Assembly (NCBI GenBank): GCA_020247545.1 | Contig: JADCIX010000036.1 | Location: 35,490 to 99,489, forward strand | DNA from: Rhodocyclaceae bacterium | GTDB taxonomy: Bacteria > Pseudomonadota > Gammaproteobacteria > Burkholderiales > Usitatibacteraceae | Reading direction: 5' to 3' | Length of the DNA: 64,000 nucleotides | In this document: positions 1 to 11,815 of the stretch, piece by piece | Position numbering within the stretch: the first letter of the stretch is position 1 | Layout of the letters: each line of letters opens with the position of its first letter | Notes under the pieces: generated by a model | The model's database searches: none | The model's input: only the letters and a program-made list of their open reading frames with translations | Told to the model about the DNA's origin: nothing | Position numbers and translations under genes: made by a program

Positions 1-516
1 GGCAAAGCCAGTCTGCAATCGGGGGTGCCCTTTCTAGACCATATGCTTGATCAAATCGCCCGCCACGGCCTGATCGATATTGAAATTAAGGCGACCGGAG
101 ATACGCATATTGATGACCACCATACGGTAGAGGACGTCGGTATCACACTCGGGCAAGCGGTCACCAAGGCATTGGGCGACAAGACGGGGATTGTTCGTTA
201 CGGGCACGCCTATGTTCCGTTGGACGAAGCGTTGTCGCGTGTGGTTATTGATTTGTCCGGTCGTCCCGGCCTCACCATGAAAGTGGATTTCACCCGGTCG
301 CGCATTGCTGAATTCGATGTGGATTTGTTTTACGAGTTCTTTCAGGGCTTCGTGAATCACGCCCTGAGTACGCTACACATCGACAACATTCGTGGTGCCA
401 ATGCACACCATCAGGCAGAAACGATATTCAAAGCGTTTGGTCGCGCACTGCGGATGGCGTGTGAAGCAGATGCTCGTGCAGCCGGTATGCTGCCGTCGAC
501 AAAGGGCGCACTCTGA
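1..516 (+). CDS. hisB: Imidazoleglycerol-phosphate dehydratase, 5' end outside window
   Basis: Catalyses dehydration of imidazole glycerol phosphate to imidazole acetol phosphate in histidine synthesis (cytoplasm). The frame is open from base 1, so the true start lies upstream and 171 residues are visible. The family's metal-binding motifs are present: [13 protein letters not shown] near the beginning, [10 protein letters not shown] about 30 residues later, and [18 protein letters not shown] near the end. This is the short monofunctional form without the E. coli-type phosphatase domain. The next gene is murJ rather than hisH/hisA, so the his operon does not continue to the right. Confidence 0.95.
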   Translation, partial: GKASLQSGVPFLDHMLDQIARHGLIDIEIKATGDTHIDDHHTVEDVGITLGQAVTKALGDKTGIVRYGHAYVPLDEALSRVVIDLSGRPGLTMKVDFTRSRIAEFDVDLFYEFFQGFVNHALSTLHIDNIRGANAHHQAETIFKAFGRALRMACEADARAAGMLPSTKGAL

Positions 517-559
517 ACTTGTCGCCCGATGCGTCGATCTGCGCGATAACGTTGGTGCC

Positions 560-2116
560 ATGAATCTACTCAAGGCCGCCATCTCGATTTCCGCGATGAC
601 GTTGCTGTCGCGCATTTCCGGGCTGATCAATTTGGTCATCGGTGCCAACTTGTTTGGTGCCGGTGCCGCAATGGATGCCTTCCAAGTCGCTTGGCGCATC
701 CCCAACTTTCTGCGCCGCTTGTTTGCCGAAGGAGCCTTTAGTCAGGCGTTCGTACCGATTTTTGCCGAGTATCGCAATAAACGCGGAATCGCCGAAACCA
801 AAATACTCGCTGACCATGTTGCGAGCATGTTGGGTTTGATCCTGTTTATTGTGACGCTGACCGGCGTTGTCGCGGCACCATTCTTAGTGTATGCAACCGC
901 CTCCGGTTTTCGCGCTGATCCGGAGAAATTCAATCTGACGGTGCTGATGACACGGATTATGTTTCCGTACATCTTTTTCATCTCACTGGTGGCACTCTCC
1001 GCAGGCATTCTCAACACCTTCTCGAATTTCAAAACGCCCGCATTCACACCGGTATTGTTGAATTTATGTGCCATCGCCGCCTCGCTATTTTTGGCGCCGC
1101 ATGTAGACCCGCCGATTTTGGCGTTGGCTTGGGGTGCGCTCGCCGGTGGATTGGTGCAGTTGGGCTTTCAAATACCCGCACTGCGTCGTATCGACATGCT
1201 GCCACGACTCACATGGCGTTGGTCGAAGATCAAGGCGGCGCGGGCCGATGAGGGCGTCGGGCGCATTCTGAAGTTGATGGCGCCTGCCACCCTTGGTGTT
1301 TCAGTCGCACAAATTTCGATTCTGCTGAACACACAAATCGCTTCGCATTTGGGAGATGGCGCCGTTTCGTGGATTTCCTATGCGGATCGCTTGATGGAGT
1401 TTCCCTCCGCGTTACTTGGTATTGCCATCGGTACAGTGTTGCTACCATCGCTTGTCAAACATCACACTAATGCGGATCCCACCGAGTATTCCAACTTGCT
1501 CGATTGGGGTCTGCGATTGACGCTTATCCTCACCCTACCTGCGGCAGTGGGTATCGGTATCTTGGCCACGCCCCTGATCGCAACCATCTTTCAACACGGC
1601 AAGTTTCTGGCGACCGACGTCTTGATGACCCGTTCGGCGCTGGTGGCATATTCGTTCGGACTTACCGGCATTGTGCTGATCAAGGTATTAGCACCGGGCT
1701 TTTATGCGCGCCAGAACATCAAAACGCCAGTGAAGATCGCGATCTTTACGTTGTGTGTCACCCAGCTAATGAATCTCGCCTTTGTGCCGTTTCTACAGCA
1801 TGCCGGGTTGGCTCTTGCGACCGGGCTGGGGGCGTGTGTAAACGCGGGCTTACTGTTCTACTTCATCCGTAAACACAAGTTTTACCAACCGAAGCCGGAG
1901 TGGATGGTGTTTTTCCTCAAGGTTTTTGTTGCCCTTTATTTCATGGGTGGGGTGTTATGGTGGCTGATGGGCACTGAGATATCGTGGCTGACCATGGGGT
2001 CTTGGCAACGCGGATTCAAGTTGGCAGTGCTGGTCGTTGCCGGTGTCATTGTCTACTTTGCGAGTTTGTGGATGCTGGGTTTTCGATTACGTGATTACTC
2101 CAAGCGGGCAGCGTGA
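560..2116 (+). CDS. murJ: Lipid II flippase MurJ (MviN family)
   Basis: Integral membrane MOP-superfamily protein that flips lipid II across the inner membrane for peptidoglycan synthesis. The product is 518 aa, the usual length. It opens with MNLLKAAISISAMTLLSRIS and the conserved RIPNFLRRLFAEGAFSQAF stretch, and many hydrophobic helices follow. The frame is open further upstream into hisB, but the family N-terminus fixes the ATG at 560. Its stop overlaps the first base of the ribF ATG, so the two are probably translationally coupled. Confidence 0.95.
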   Translation: MNLLKAAISISAMTLLSRISGLINLVIGANLFGAGAAMDAFQVAWRIPNFLRRLFAEGAFSQAFVPIFAEYRNKRGIAETKILADHVASMLGLILFIVTLTGVVAAPFLVYATASGFRADPEKFNLTVLMTRIMFPYIFFISLVALSAGILNTFSNFKTPAFTPVLLNLCAIAASLFLAPHVDPPILALAWGALAGGLVQLGFQIPALRRIDMLPRLTWRWSKIKAARADEGVGRILKLMAPATLGVSVAQISILLNTQIASHLGDGAVSWISYADRLMEFPSALLGIAIGTVLLPSLVKHHTNADPTEYSNLLDWGLRLTLILTLPAAVGIGILATPLIATIFQHGKFLATDVLMTRSALVAYSFGLTGIVLIKVLAPGFYARQNIKTPVKIAIFTLCVTQLMNLAFVPFLQHAGLALATGLGACVNAGLLFYFIRKHKFYQPKPEWMVFFLKVFVALYFMGGVLWWLMGTEISWLTMGSWQRGFKLAVLVVAGVIVYFASLWMLGFRLRDYSKRAA

Positions 2117-3138
2117 TGCGGGTAGCGCGCAAGATATCAGCGACGGGCAGCCCCCTGGCGCTTGCGGTGGGTAATTTTGACGGGGTGCATCTAGGTCATC
2201 AAGCGATTCTCAGCGCAACGGGGCTGGCGGCCCAACGGCTTGGCCTGTCCGCCGCTGCGCTAACCTTTGTGCCGCTGCCACGGGAGTTTTTTGCGCGTCG
2301 GCAAAACAATCCCGCAATAGCGCCACCACGGCTGATGAGTGTCGGGGAGAAGTTGGCTGCATTTGCCGAGGCGGGACTTGAACATGTGTTCCTGCCGCGA
2401 TTCGATGAACGTTTTTCCAGCCAGTCGCCAGCCGACTTTTTGGGATCGTTGAGAGCAGCTGACGTGCGTTGGATGATGGTCGGCGACGATTTTCGATTCG
2501 GCGCAAAACGTACCGGCGATATCGACCTGATGCGGCAGTTTGGTGCCGTCCATGGAATCGAAGTGGAAACCATGTCGGAGGTTGTCACCGCAGGTAGTGT
2601 TGTGCGCGTCTCATCATCGGCCATCCGGGCGGCATTGGCGGCGGGCAGACTCAGTGCTGCGGCCGAAATGCTCGGCAGACCGTACGCGATCACAGGGCGC
2701 ATCACACACGGCAAGAAGCTTGGTCGGACACTGGGATTCCCAACGGCCAACGTGGCGCTCTCCGGTAGAAAACCCGCCCTTGCCGGCGTGTTTGCAGTAA
2801 AATGCAGGCTTGTAACTCGCGGGCTCGAGGGAGTGGCCGAGTTAGGGAAATTTGACGTTGGCGGAGTCTTGAATGGAGTCGCCAACCTCGGCACGAATCC
2901 GGTGGTTTCTTCAGAAAACCGCCAGCATTTGGAAGTCTTCCTCTTCGATTATTCGGGTGACCTGTACGGCAGACGTGTGCAGGTTAGCTTCATCGAAAAA
3001 ATCCGCGACGAACAAAATTTTGCGAGCTTGGATGCGCTCGTCAAGCAAATGCATGACGACACGGCGCGCGCCAAGAACATCTTGTCACGGATGAATGATG
3101 ATGGAAGCGCCAAAGAAGGACTACAAGAACACCCTTAA
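2116..3138 (+). CDS. ribF: Bifunctional riboflavin kinase / FAD synthetase
   Basis: Phosphorylates riboflavin to FMN and adenylates FMN to FAD. The product is 340 aa. The N-terminal nucleotidyltransferase domain shows [13 protein letters not shown] (about residues 17-29), and the C-terminal kinase domain has [15 protein letters not shown] (about 196-210). An in-frame GTG lies at 2113. The ATG at 2116 is preferred because it overlaps the murJ stop, as is common in this gene order. The 3' end overlaps the ileS start by 44 nt in another frame. Confidence 0.95.
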   Translation: MRVARKISATGSPLALAVGNFDGVHLGHQAILSATGLAAQRLGLSAAALTFVPLPREFFARRQNNPAIAPPRLMSVGEKLAAFAEAGLEHVFLPRFDERFSSQSPADFLGSLRAADVRWMMVGDDFRFGAKRTGDIDLMRQFGAVHGIEVETMSEVVTAGSVVRVSSSAIRAALAAGRLSAAAEMLGRPYAITGRITHGKKLGRTLGFPTANVALSGRKPALAGVFAVKCRLVTRGLEGVAELGKFDVGGVLNGVANLGTNPVVSSENRQHLEVFLFDYSGDLYGRRVQVSFIEKIRDEQNFASLDALVKQMHDDTARAKNILSRMNDDGSAKEGLQEHP

Positions 3139-5926
3139 CCTGACCGATACGCCGTTCCCCATGCGCGGGGACTTGGCGAAGCGTGAACCCGTTTGGGTTG
3201 CCGCTTGGCAACAAAACAAGCGATACGAAAAACTTCGCAGGGCAAAAAAGGGCAAACCAAAGTTCATCTTGCATGACGGCCCGCCCTACGCTAATGCTGC
3301 CATCCACATTGGCCACGCCGTCAACAAGATTCTGAAGGACACGGTCGTTAAATCTAAATTGCTGGCGGGATTTGATGCGCCGTATGTCCCGGGCTGGGAT
3401 TGCCACGGCATGCCAATTGAGATCTTTGTCGAGAAGCAACACGGCAAAAATCTGCCGGTAGAGAAACTCATGGGCTTTGCGCGAGCACACGCAGAATCGC
3501 AAATCGATTTGCAACGTACCGACTTTATGCGCCTCGGTGTGCTGGGTGATTGGTTCAACCCCTATAAAACGATGAACTTTGCCACCGAGGCGGCAGAGAT
3601 TCGCACTCTTGGCAAGCTGTTTGATCGTGGTTATGTGTATCGCGGCCTGAAGCCGGTGAACTGGTGCTTCGATTGCCAGTCGGCGTTGGCCGAGGCAGAA
3701 GTTGAGTACGAAGACAAAACCTCAACCACCATCGACGTTGGCTTTCGTTTGGCAGATGGCGAGCAGGGAAAGCTTGCGGCTGCATTTGGATTGGCGAAGC
3801 TGCCCGAAGGGGAGGTCTATGCAGTGATCTGGACCACCACGCCGTGGACCATTCCTGCAAACCAGGCGCTCAACATCCATCCTGAGTTTGAGTACGCGTT
3901 GGTGTCGACCCCGCGTGGCACCATCATCGTTGCGGCGGCACGCGTTGAAGCGTGTCTGCAGAGCTACGGCCTCGACGGCAAGGCTGTTGCGACCACCGTC
4001 GGCGCGAAGCTAGAGAAAATTGTCTTTCGGCATCCCTTCTATGACCGTGCATCACCGATGTACTTGGCCGAGTACGTCACGCTTGATACCGGTACCGGCA
4101 TCGTGCATTCGTCGCCAGCGTATGGTGTTGACGACTTTGCGACCTGCAAAAAGTACGGGATGTCCAATGAAGAAATCCTTAATCCGGTCATGGGAAATGG
4201 TCAGTATGTCTCGACGCTTCCACTGTTCGGTGGGCTGAACATCTGGAAGGCTCAGCCAGAGATTGTGAAAACGATTGAAGCGGCAGGTGCGCTGTTTCAC
4301 ACAACCCAATTCGAGCATTCCTACCCGCACTGCTGGCGGCACAAAACGCCGACGGTATTTCGTGCGACTTCGCAGTGGTTTGTTGGCATGGATTTGGTTG
4401 GCAAGGGTGACTCGAAATCACTGCGCCAGCTTGCGCTCGACGCGATTGATGCGACAGAATTTTTCCCCGGCTGGGGCAAGGCACGATTACACGCGATGAT
4501 TGCCAATCGGCCCGATTGGTGTATTTCGCGTCAGCGTAAATGGGGAACGCCGATTCCGTTTCTATTGCATCGCGAAACGGGAGAACTTCATCCGAAGACA
4601 CTGGAAATTCTTGAAAAGGTCGCCACGCGCATTGCGCTTGAAGGCATTGAGGTTTGGCAACAGCTCAACGTTGAACAGTTAATTGACGCGGAGGCAGGCA
4701 CCTATGAAAAATCCGGAGATACACTAGACGTCTGGTTTGATTCTGGTTCCACGTTCAACACCGTGATGGCCACCACGCCGTCTCTGATGGCGACTGATAC
4801 GGACGGTAATCCATCCCAAGCGGATTTATATCTGGAGGGCTCAGACCAGCACCGCGGTTGGTTTCATTCGTCGCTCCTGTTGAGTTGTGCGATTAATGGC
4901 CGTGCGCCTTACAAGCAGCTTCTTACCCATGGATTTACAGTCGATGCGCAGGGCCGCAAGATGTCGAAGTCGGCATTCAACGCGGTCGCACCCGCCAAGA
5001 TCTCGGAATCGTTGGGGGCGGAGATTTTGCGGTTGTGGGTTGCCTCGACTGACTACTCCGGGGAAATTGCCATTTCGGATGAAATCCTGAAGCGGGTGGT
5101 CGAGAGTTATCGGAGGATTCGCAATACGTTGCGCTTCCTACTCGCAAATACATCTGACTTCGACCCAGCCAAAGATGCGGTTGCAATGGATGCGATGGTC
5201 GAACTTGACCGCTATGCGATTGCAATGACTTCGGAGCTACAGTCATCAGTGCTTGCGCAGTACGAGCGCTACGCGTTCCAACCAGCGTTGCAAGACATTC
5301 AAACATTTTGCTCGGCGGACTTAGGCGGGTTTTATCTTGATGTGATCAAGGATCGGCTCTATACGACCAAGACCGATGGTCTCCCGCGGCGCTCGGCGCA
5401 GACGGCGTTGCACCACATCTTGCAGTCGCTCACCAAAATGATTGCGCCAATCCTGTCGTTTACCGCCGAAGAGATCTGGGGGACGTTGCATCCCAGCAAA
5501 GACGAAACAGTGTTTGCGCATACGTACCATGCGATGCCGGAAGTTGGCGGTGCCGCAGCGCTGCGCCAGAAATGGGCGGCGATACGTGCAGTGCGAGGAG
5601 AAGTGCTCAAACAAATCGAAGCGGAGCGCACGGCTGGGCGTGTGGGTTCGTCGCTGCAAGCGGAAGTCGTCGTGAATTTACCCGCAGATCAGGCCGCGCT
5701 ACTACAGTCGCTGGGTGACGAACTGCGATTTGTCATGATTACGTCTGCCGCATCGGTCGGCATTTCGGACAGCGTAGCGGCCGTCGTCACGTCGAGCTCC
5801 CACAAAAAATGCGAACGCTGTTGGCACTATCGTGTGGATGTGGGATCAAATCACGATCATCCAACCATTTGTGGACGCTGTGTGAGCAATCTTGAGAGCG
5901 TCGGTGAATCGAGAAAATATGCCTGA
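3095..5926 (+). CDS. ileS: Isoleucyl-tRNA synthetase (class I)
   Basis: Charges tRNA-Ile with isoleucine. The product is 943 aa, typical for the bacterial enzyme. The HIGH signature is at residues 71-74 and KMSKS at 622-626. The CP1 editing region shows the [11 protein letters not shown] motif, and the C-terminus carries the zinc-binding cysteines CERCWHY and CGRC. Three consecutive ATGs (3095, 3098, 3101) make the exact start uncertain by two codons. It overlaps ribF by 44 nt and lspA by 8 nt, the usual ribF-ileS-lspA layout. Confidence 0.96.
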   Translation: MMMEAPKKDYKNTLNLTDTPFPMRGDLAKREPVWVAAWQQNKRYEKLRRAKKGKPKFILHDGPPYANAAIHIGHAVNKILKDTVVKSKLLAGFDAPYVPGWDCHGMPIEIFVEKQHGKNLPVEKLMGFARAHAESQIDLQRTDFMRLGVLGDWFNPYKTMNFATEAAEIRTLGKLFDRGYVYRGLKPVNWCFDCQSALAEAEVEYEDKTSTTIDVGFRLADGEQGKLAAAFGLAKLPEGEVYAVIWTTTPWTIPANQALNIHPEFEYALVSTPRGTIIVAAARVEACLQSYGLDGKAVATTVGAKLEKIVFRHPFYDRASPMYLAEYVTLDTGTGIVHSSPAYGVDDFATCKKYGMSNEEILNPVMGNGQYVSTLPLFGGLNIWKAQPEIVKTIEAAGALFHTTQFEHSYPHCWRHKTPTVFRATSQWFVGMDLVGKGDSKSLRQLALDAIDATEFFPGWGKARLHAMIANRPDWCISRQRKWGTPIPFLLHRETGELHPKTLEILEKVATRIALEGIEVWQQLNVEQLIDAEAGTYEKSGDTLDVWFDSGSTFNTVMATTPSLMATDTDGNPSQADLYLEGSDQHRGWFHSSLLLSCAINGRAPYKQLLTHGFTVDAQGRKMSKSAFNAVAPAKISESLGAEILRLWVASTDYSGEIAISDEILKRVVESYRRIRNTLRFLLANTSDFDPAKDAVAMDAMVELDRYAIAMTSELQSSVLAQYERYAFQPALQDIQTFCSADLGGFYLDVIKDRLYTTKTDGLPRRSAQTALHHILQSLTKMIAPILSFTAEEIWGTLHPSKDETVFAHTYHAMPEVGGAAALRQKWAAIRAVRGEVLKQIEAERTAGRVGSSLQAEVVVNLPADQAALLQSLGDELRFVMITSAASVGISDSVAAVVTSSSHKKCERCWHYRVDVGSNHDHPTICGRCVSNLESVGESRKYA

Positions 5927-6449
5927 TAAAGCAACTTCACGCTGGTCGTGGTTACACTGGTTGTGGATCAGCGCGGTGGTGATCGTCATTGACCTCTCCA
6001 CCAAGTATTACTTCGACAGCACCTTCGCCTATGGTGAGACGCGTTACGTCGCGCCCTTCCTCAACTGGGTGTTGGTCTACAACCCCGGTGCCGCGTTTAG
6101 TTTTCTTGCTGACGCCGGCGGCTGGCAGCGAGAGTTCTTCATCGTGCTCACACTCGTCATCACCAGTGTGCTACTTTGGATGCTGAAAACCAACCAGCAG
6201 AGCCGCCTGCTGTCGGTTGCGCTGGTATTGACTATCGGTGGTGCGTTAGGAAATCTGTTCGATCGTGTTGTTCACGGCCACGTCATTGACTTTATTCAAT
6301 TGCATGCCGGTGGCCACCATTGGCCGGCGTTTAACGTCGCAGATTCTGCGATCTGTATCGGTGCTGTATTACTGGTGTGGGATGCGATTCGGCAGCCTAA
6401 GGTAAATGCGGCAACTGCGACAAGTACGGAATCGAAAGCGGAAAATTAG
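5919..6449 (+). CDS. lspA: Lipoprotein signal peptidase (signal peptidase II)
   Basis: Inner-membrane aspartyl protease that removes signal peptides from prolipoproteins. The product is 176 aa with four hydrophobic segments. Conserved elements are [35 protein letters not shown] and [11 protein letters not shown]; the last two contain the catalytic aspartates. The frame extends upstream to a TTG at 5892, but the ATG at 5919 overlaps the end of ileS and gives the normal family N-terminus. Confidence 0.95.
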   Translation: MPDKATSRWSWLHWLWISAVVIVIDLSTKYYFDSTFAYGETRYVAPFLNWVLVYNPGAAFSFLADAGGWQREFFIVLTLVITSVLLWMLKTNQQSRLLSVALVLTIGGALGNLFDRVVHGHVIDFIQLHAGGHHWPAFNVADSAICIGAVLLVWDAIRQPKVNAATATSTESKAEN

Positions 6450-6636
6450 ACCAAGCAAGAGCGAGTCGGGTTCGGAGTTAGCATATGCGGACTAATGCCC
6501 AAGACTGGGAGAAGTTTGCATTTGGCAATATGCCCAGCTGGTTGGGGCCGTTGGCAGAAATCGCCAAGCAGCAAGTTATGGTGCCGAGTTGCAGATGAAA
6601 ATACTTGAAAATGCCCGTCACTACTAGAGTTTGAAT

Positions 6637-7578
6637 ATGGATGAATCCGAAATTTTACTCGCCAATCCTCGCGGGTTTTGTGCCGGGGTTGATCGCGCGA
6701 TTGAAATCGTTGAACGGGCGCTAAAGCTACACGGCGCACCGATTTACGTGCGGCACGAAATCGTTCACAACAAGTATGTGGTTGACGATCTACGTGCAAA
6801 GGGTGCGATATTTATCGAACACTTGGCCGATGTGCCGAAAGATGCAACGTTGGTCTTTAGCGCACATGGGGTCTCCCTGGCCGTACGACGCGAAGCGCAA
6901 AAACGTGGCTTTAGAGTATTCGACGCAACGTGCCCATTAGTGAAGAAGGTGCATATTGAAGTGTTGAAGCGCCGCAATGAAGGTTATGAAATTGTCATGA
7001 TTGGCCATGAAGGGCACCCTGAAGTTGAAGGTACGCTTGGGCAGTCCGATACCGGGATGCATTTGGTCGAGTCCGTCGAAGATGTGGCCAAGTTAAACAT
7101 CGCTCACGCAGAGAAGTTGACCTATGTGAGCCAAACCACACTCTCGGTCGATGACACAGAAAAGGTCATCGACGCACTAAAGACCCGCTTCCCCCACATC
7201 GTTGGCCCTAAACAAGATGATATCTGTTACGCCACGCAGAACCGGCAGGATGCGGTGAAGTTTATGGCACCACAGGTGGAGGTGGTGATTGTGGTTGGCT
7301 CCCGCACAAGCTCGAATACTAACCGCTTGCGCGAGCTTGCAGACCTGCTTGGCTGTGAAACCCATCAAGTAGACAACGCGGAAGAGTTGCAACCCGAATG
7401 GGTCGCCGGCAAAAGGCGCATCGGCGTCACCTCCGGAGCCTCGGCACCCGAGGTGCTAGTTCAAGATGTCATCGCCAAGCTAAAGTCGCAAGGGGTGGCG
7501 AGCGTCAGGGAACTCGATGGCATCATGGAAACCATCACATTTCCGCTGCCTAAAGGGCTCAATCATCAAATGGCATAG
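6637..7578 (+). CDS. ispH: 4-hydroxy-3-methylbut-2-enyl diphosphate reductase
   Basis: Last enzyme of the MEP isoprenoid pathway; a [4Fe-4S] protein that reduces HMBPP to IPP and DMAPP. The product is 313 aa. The three cluster cysteines are in [16 protein letters not shown] and [11 protein letters not shown], and the substrate-binding SGASAPE motif is present. The ATG at 6637 is chosen over a TTG at 6631. Many relatives have an FKBP-type prolyl isomerase gene (fkpB/slpA) between lspA and ispH. Here the 187-nt gap (6450-6636) holds no such reading frame. Confidence 0.95.
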   Translation: MDESEILLANPRGFCAGVDRAIEIVERALKLHGAPIYVRHEIVHNKYVVDDLRAKGAIFIEHLADVPKDATLVFSAHGVSLAVRREAQKRGFRVFDATCPLVKKVHIEVLKRRNEGYEIVMIGHEGHPEVEGTLGQSDTGMHLVESVEDVAKLNIAHAEKLTYVSQTTLSVDDTEKVIDALKTRFPHIVGPKQDDICYATQNRQDAVKFMAPQVEVVIVVGSRTSSNTNRLRELADLLGCETHQVDNAEELQPEWVAGKRRIGVTSGASAPEVLVQDVIAKLKSQGVASVRELDGIMETITFPLPKGLNHQMA

Positions 7579-7687
7579 CCCTTCCTTCTGACAAGCGGTA
7601 GATTCCGGCGGACTAAGGGTGCCGAGGCATGAGCGGTGGATTTGGCGCACTCATATAATGGAGAGTCGTTTATCGTGGAGATTAGTT

Positions 7688-8140
7688 ATGCCTTCTATGT
7701 GCACATGTACTCTCGTCGTAGGGTTCGTCACAATGGCCATCGCGGCACCCACTGTTGCGGCGCAAACGCCGTCGGTGCCAATGAAGCCAGGTCTTTGGGA
7801 GATTGTGGTGAAGAATGAGACGCCCGGTGAAGATAAGAAAACAACCACCACATCAAGAATCTGCTTCAACGCCGATGCGTTGCGCGCGACTGAGCAGATT
7901 CTGCCGCAACAAGGACAATTCGGCGCGCGCTGTGCGGTGAAGGAATTCAAGTACGCGACTGGCACCGCCACTTGGACGGCAACCTGCACGAGCAAGACAG
8001 GTACGCTAAGCGGTCCCGGTACCCTGAGTTTTAAGGCGGATGACTACTCGGGTACCGCACAGTTATCCGGCAAATCAGGTGCCAAAGCCACCAAGGTTAA
8101 TCAGACTTTCGCTGCCAAACGCTTATCCGCCTGTCCTTAA
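7688..8140 (+). CDS. Periplasmic DUF3617-type protein
   Basis: Small exported protein of 150 aa. The start at 7688 is supported by GGAG seven bases upstream; an in-frame ATG at 7658 is an alternative. A signal peptide is visible, with a hydrophobic stretch ending AAPTVAAQ. The mature part has the DUF3617 pattern, a MKPGLWEI opening followed by a pair of cysteines and short beta-rich repeats. No biochemical role is established for the family. It stands alone between ispH and the pilus genes. Confidence 0.75.
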   Translation: MPSMCTCTLVVGFVTMAIAAPTVAAQTPSVPMKPGLWEIVVKNETPGEDKKTTTTSRICFNADALRATEQILPQQGQFGARCAVKEFKYATGTATWTATCTSKTGTLSGPGTLSFKADDYSGTAQLSGKSGAKATKVNQTFAAKRLSACP

Positions 8141-8212
8141 TCGCGTTCATCAATACACGACGCGGCTGTGATTTTCTTCACATTCTTAGCGCTGAATGAT
8201 CTTGTTTCCTAG

Positions 8213-8739
<527 letters not shown>

Positions 8740-8740
<1 letters not shown>

Positions 8741-9417
8741 TGAATGCGTTAAGCCGAGGTTTTTCGCTTGTCGAGCTCATGATAGGGCTTGTGCTACTCG
8801 GCGTTTTGATTGCGATTGGTCTTCCCAGCATGCGGGCATATTCGGTTAACTCCAAGATTCTCGCGCTTGCGCAGTCGTACCAAGCGTCTGTGCAGCAAGC
8901 CCGCAGTCATGCAGTGTTGGTCAATTCCAACGTCGACGTTGTACTAACCAGCGCGATACCGACAGCGGCGAATGTCGCCGCGACTGCTAGTGCGACCGGT
9001 CCCAATTGGATTGTACGTGTGCAGCCTAATCCAGATGCGCCGCCACCAGTGGCTCCGATCACTGCCAGTAATCCGGCGACGGTTCTCACAGACGCCTACG
9101 TGTTTGTTGAAGGCAGGGGGGGCTCGGACGACACGACCAGCGCTGGCTTGGCTGCGGTGGACATCAATAGTAGTGTCGGCACCTTCAACGGCGTTACTTA
9201 CGATGATGCAAAGTTGATAACCTTCAGCGGACTCAGTAATGCGGCTTCGCTCCTAAAATCAGCGGCCGTCCAATTTAGCGCGTCAGCGACAAGCGGCTTG
9301 GCGTGTGCACCGACCGGACCGATCCGCTGTTTGATGGTCGTGATCGCGCCTGGTGGCCAATCCAAGGTGTGCGATCCGGCGGCCACGACTGTGGGGGATA
9401 CTCGCTCATGCACGTAA
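8740..9417 (+). CDS. fimT: Minor pseudopilin FimT / GspH family
   Basis: Prepilin leader MNALSRG followed by FSLVELMIGLVLLGVLIAIG, with cleavage after Gly7 and Glu5 present. The product is 225 aa. FimT/FimU-type minor pilins prime pilus assembly and, in some species, bind DNA. The ATG overlaps the pilE stop, and the gene ends inside pilV (10-nt overlap), showing tight co-translation. The C-terminus has a cysteine-containing GspH-like domain. Confidence 0.85.
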
Positions 9418-9962
9418 AAATTTACCAAACCCGCGATTTATCACCTGTCTTCCAGCGTATTGAGCATGGTTTTTTCTTGCTCGAAGCGCTCATTGCAATC
9501 TTGATATTTTCTCTCGGTGTATTGGGTATGGTGGCGTTGGGGGCTGTTGCCATCGGAGCGCAAAATGACGCGCAATACCGCACGGAAGCCGCTAACTTTG
9601 CCAGTGATATCGCCAGTGAGATGCAACTCACTGTCGGGCGTGTCCCCTTCGTGAATGCGAATAACGTCAGCATGAATATCGTAGACACCACCGCTTTGGC
9701 GACGTTTGCCCACATGGCGGGCGCGCCCTCCGGGACGCCGTGTGGGTTCAGCGGAAGTGCGTCGACAAATGCGGTTGTTACCGCATGGCTGACTAGGCTC
9801 ACGGCCGCGCAGACCGGTCTTCCGGGTGCTTCCGCCAAAGCCGTCCAAATACAAATCCTTACCGGCGCAAGCGGGTACAACCAAGCCAACATCACAGTTT
9901 GCTGGCAGGCCCCGAGCGACAGAGCGCAGCGTAGGCACACGCTGGTTACCTACATTAACTGA
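9408..9962 (+). CDS. pilV: Type IV pilus minor pilin PilV
   Basis: The product is 184 aa. A longer leader ends in RIEHG, followed by FFLLEALIAILIFSLGVLGM, the PilV-type N-terminal helix with Glu at mature position 5. PilV forms the tip-priming complex with PilW, PilX, FimU/FimT and PilY1. The start is the ATG at 9408 inside the end of fimT; the frame is open further upstream, but that part is fimT coding sequence. Confidence 0.88.
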   Translation: MHVKIYQTRDLSPVFQRIEHGFFLLEALIAILIFSLGVLGMVALGAVAIGAQNDAQYRTEAANFASDIASEMQLTVGRVPFVNANNVSMNIVDTTALATFAHMAGAPSGTPCGFSGSASTNAVVTAWLTRLTAAQTGLPGASAKAVQIQILTGASGYNQANITVCWQAPSDRAQRRHTLVTYIN

Positions 9963-9975
9963 GACTGATGTGCGC

Positions 9976-11136
9976 ATGGAGTCCCCTCACTTAACGTCCG
10001 CGAAGAAGCTCAGATCAAGCGGCTTCTCGCTGATTGAGCTACTCGTCGGCGTGGCCATTGGCCTGATTGGCATCGTTGCGATTTTTCAAGTCTTGACGAC
10101 TTGGGATAGCCGTCGGCGTAGCACCACTGCCGGTAGTGATGCACAAGTCTCCGGTGTGATTGGTCTATTCCAGATTGAAAAGAGTTTGAAGCTCGCCGGG
10201 CTGGGGTTCGCAACACTGCCGCCAGCAATTTTTGGTTGCCCGGTTTCCGCCTACAACGAAGGATTTACGACAAAAAATTTCACGTTTTCGCTGGTGCCGC
10301 TCTCCATTGCACATGGGGCCGGCGGGCAACCGGCAAGTATCACCGTGCTGGCGGGCAGCTCAAGTTTTTCTGCCGGTGGGACGTTATTCAAGGCGTCCAC
10401 GTCCACCTCAAAATCCACTTCGGGCAATGGCGGTTTTCAGTTGGGTGATCTGGTGATCGTGGCACCGCAATCTGTTGTGGGCACGTTGAAGTGTTGGTTG
10501 ATCGAAATCACCGATCGATCTGATCCCACCTTCGTCAACTTGGGACATTCCTCCGGCTCTGGTGGCCAATACGTTTCCGCCTATACGGCGGCGACAACGT
10601 TGCCAAAATACAATGATCCCTCAAATGACAGCAACACCCTCGGCGTCGGAAATTTATACAATCTAGGCCCCACGCCTGCACTAGAGACGTGGACCATTCA
10701 GCAGCCTACAGCAGGCTCGATGTTGAATGCCCAGAAATTGATTAAGACCAACAGGCTAACAAACGTCACGACCGAGGTTATGGATGGCGTGATTAATTTG
10801 CAGGCCAGATATGGTATCGACGGTTCGGATGGGACCACCCCGGATGGCCTCATTGAGGATACAGAATGGCAGACCTCTGCCCCGACCGACTGGTCGAGGC
10901 TGCTGGCTGTGAGAGTCGCCATCCTGACGCGCAGCCAGCAGTTCGAAAAAGACTACGTTGCAGCCCTGCCCGCGTGGTGGGGGGGCAACTTCACCATGTT
11001 CAATATTGACGGGACCACAGGTGCTGCGCCAACAGATCCCTTGACCAACAGTCCCAATGATTGGCGCGGTTACCGCTATCGCGTCTACGAAAAAATCATC
11101 CCTCTCAGAAACGTTATTTGGCCGACTCTACAATGA
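9976..11136 (+). CDS. pilW: Type IV pilus assembly protein PilW
   Basis: Minor pilin of 386 aa with leader ending LRSSG and helix FSLIELLVGVAIGLIGIVAI, typical of PilW. The large C-terminal domain is rich in G, S and T and ends ...IIPLRNVIWPTLQ, resembling PilW family C-termini. A GTG at 9970 is an alternative start. The stop shares bases with the pilX ATG (ATGA), indicating coupling. Confidence 0.88.
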   Translation: MESPHLTSAKKLRSSGFSLIELLVGVAIGLIGIVAIFQVLTTWDSRRRSTTAGSDAQVSGVIGLFQIEKSLKLAGLGFATLPPAIFGCPVSAYNEGFTTKNFTFSLVPLSIAHGAGGQPASITVLAGSSSFSAGGTLFKASTSTSKSTSGNGGFQLGDLVIVAPQSVVGTLKCWLIEITDRSDPTFVNLGHSSGSGGQYVSAYTAATTLPKYNDPSNDSNTLGVGNLYNLGPTPALETWTIQQPTAGSMLNAQKLIKTNRLTNVTTEVMDGVINLQARYGIDGSDGTTPDGLIEDTEWQTSAPTDWSRLLAVRVAILTRSQQFEKDYVAALPAWWGGNFTMFNIDGTTGAAPTDPLTNSPNDWRGYRYRVYEKIIPLRNVIWPTLQ

Positions 11137-11765
11137 AAAACGCCCCCTCCCATTTTCGCCCGATACCCAACAATCGCTCGAAGCAGCATGCCCTATTAGG
11201 GGCGGCCAAGGGCTATCAGCGTGGCGTTGTGCTGGTTGTTGCGCTAATCGTACTGGTGGCCATGACGTTGGCCGGCATCGCGATGGTTCGACAAATTTCG
11301 TCAGGCGTTGGTATTGCGGGCAACATTGGTTTTCGGCAAAACGCAGTCGCGGCGGCAGACTATGGTGCTGAGGTCGCGCGCGTTTATGTCACCAGCAAAA
11401 CAGCCTCCGACAGTGGTCTTATCAACGATAGCCTTGGTGACGGTTACTTTTCGAGCATGACTGCTGCAAACGTTGACTTTACGAAATCATCAGCGTGGCA
11501 AACCGGCACGAAGACCGTCAGCAATACATCGGACAGCACTGGCAACACGATTGCCTATCAAATCCATCGTATGTGCAGTGTCCCAAACCTCAGTGCCTAT
11601 GACCCTTCCAACAATTGTGTGATGGCAAACACGAACGTGGGCTTGAATGAAAAGGGATTGGGTAACCCGCCGCTGATGACGAAGGGGCAGCCTTATTTTC
11701 GAACCACGGTTCGGGTTCAAGGCACGCGCGGGACGACCAGTTTTGTTCAAATCATGTCGCATTGA
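11133..11765 (+). CDS. pilX: Type IV pilus assembly protein PilX
   Basis: The product is 210 aa. A hydrophobic segment after QRG reads VVLVVALIVLVAMTLAGIAM. Like other PilX proteins it lacks the mature Glu5 of ordinary pilins. The rest is a cysteine-containing periplasmic domain (CSVPN...NNCVM). It starts in the ATGA overlap with pilW. PilX works with PilW and PilY1 at the pilus tip. Confidence 0.86.
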   Translation: MKNAPSHFRPIPNNRSKQHALLGAAKGYQRGVVLVVALIVLVAMTLAGIAMVRQISSGVGIAGNIGFRQNAVAAADYGAEVARVYVTSKTASDSGLINDSLGDGYFSSMTAANVDFTKSSAWQTGTKTVSNTSDSTGNTIAYQIHRMCSVPNLSAYDPSNNCVMANTNVGLNEKGLGNPPLMTKGQPYFRTTVRVQGTRGTTSFVQIMSH

Positions 11766-11815
11766 AGTTCATCGTAGCAAGCATTGACGTCTTGATGGAC
11801 GTCGGGGAGAAAGTA

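Noticed and set aside
392..559. Upstream extension of the murJ frame into hisB
   Set aside because: It overlaps hisB coding sequence and has no family similarity; MurJ begins at MNLLKAAIS.
6450..6636. FKBP-type prolyl isomerase gene between lspA and ispH
   Set aside because: Expected from the gene order in relatives, but no open frame of suitable length or motif exists in the 187-nt gap.
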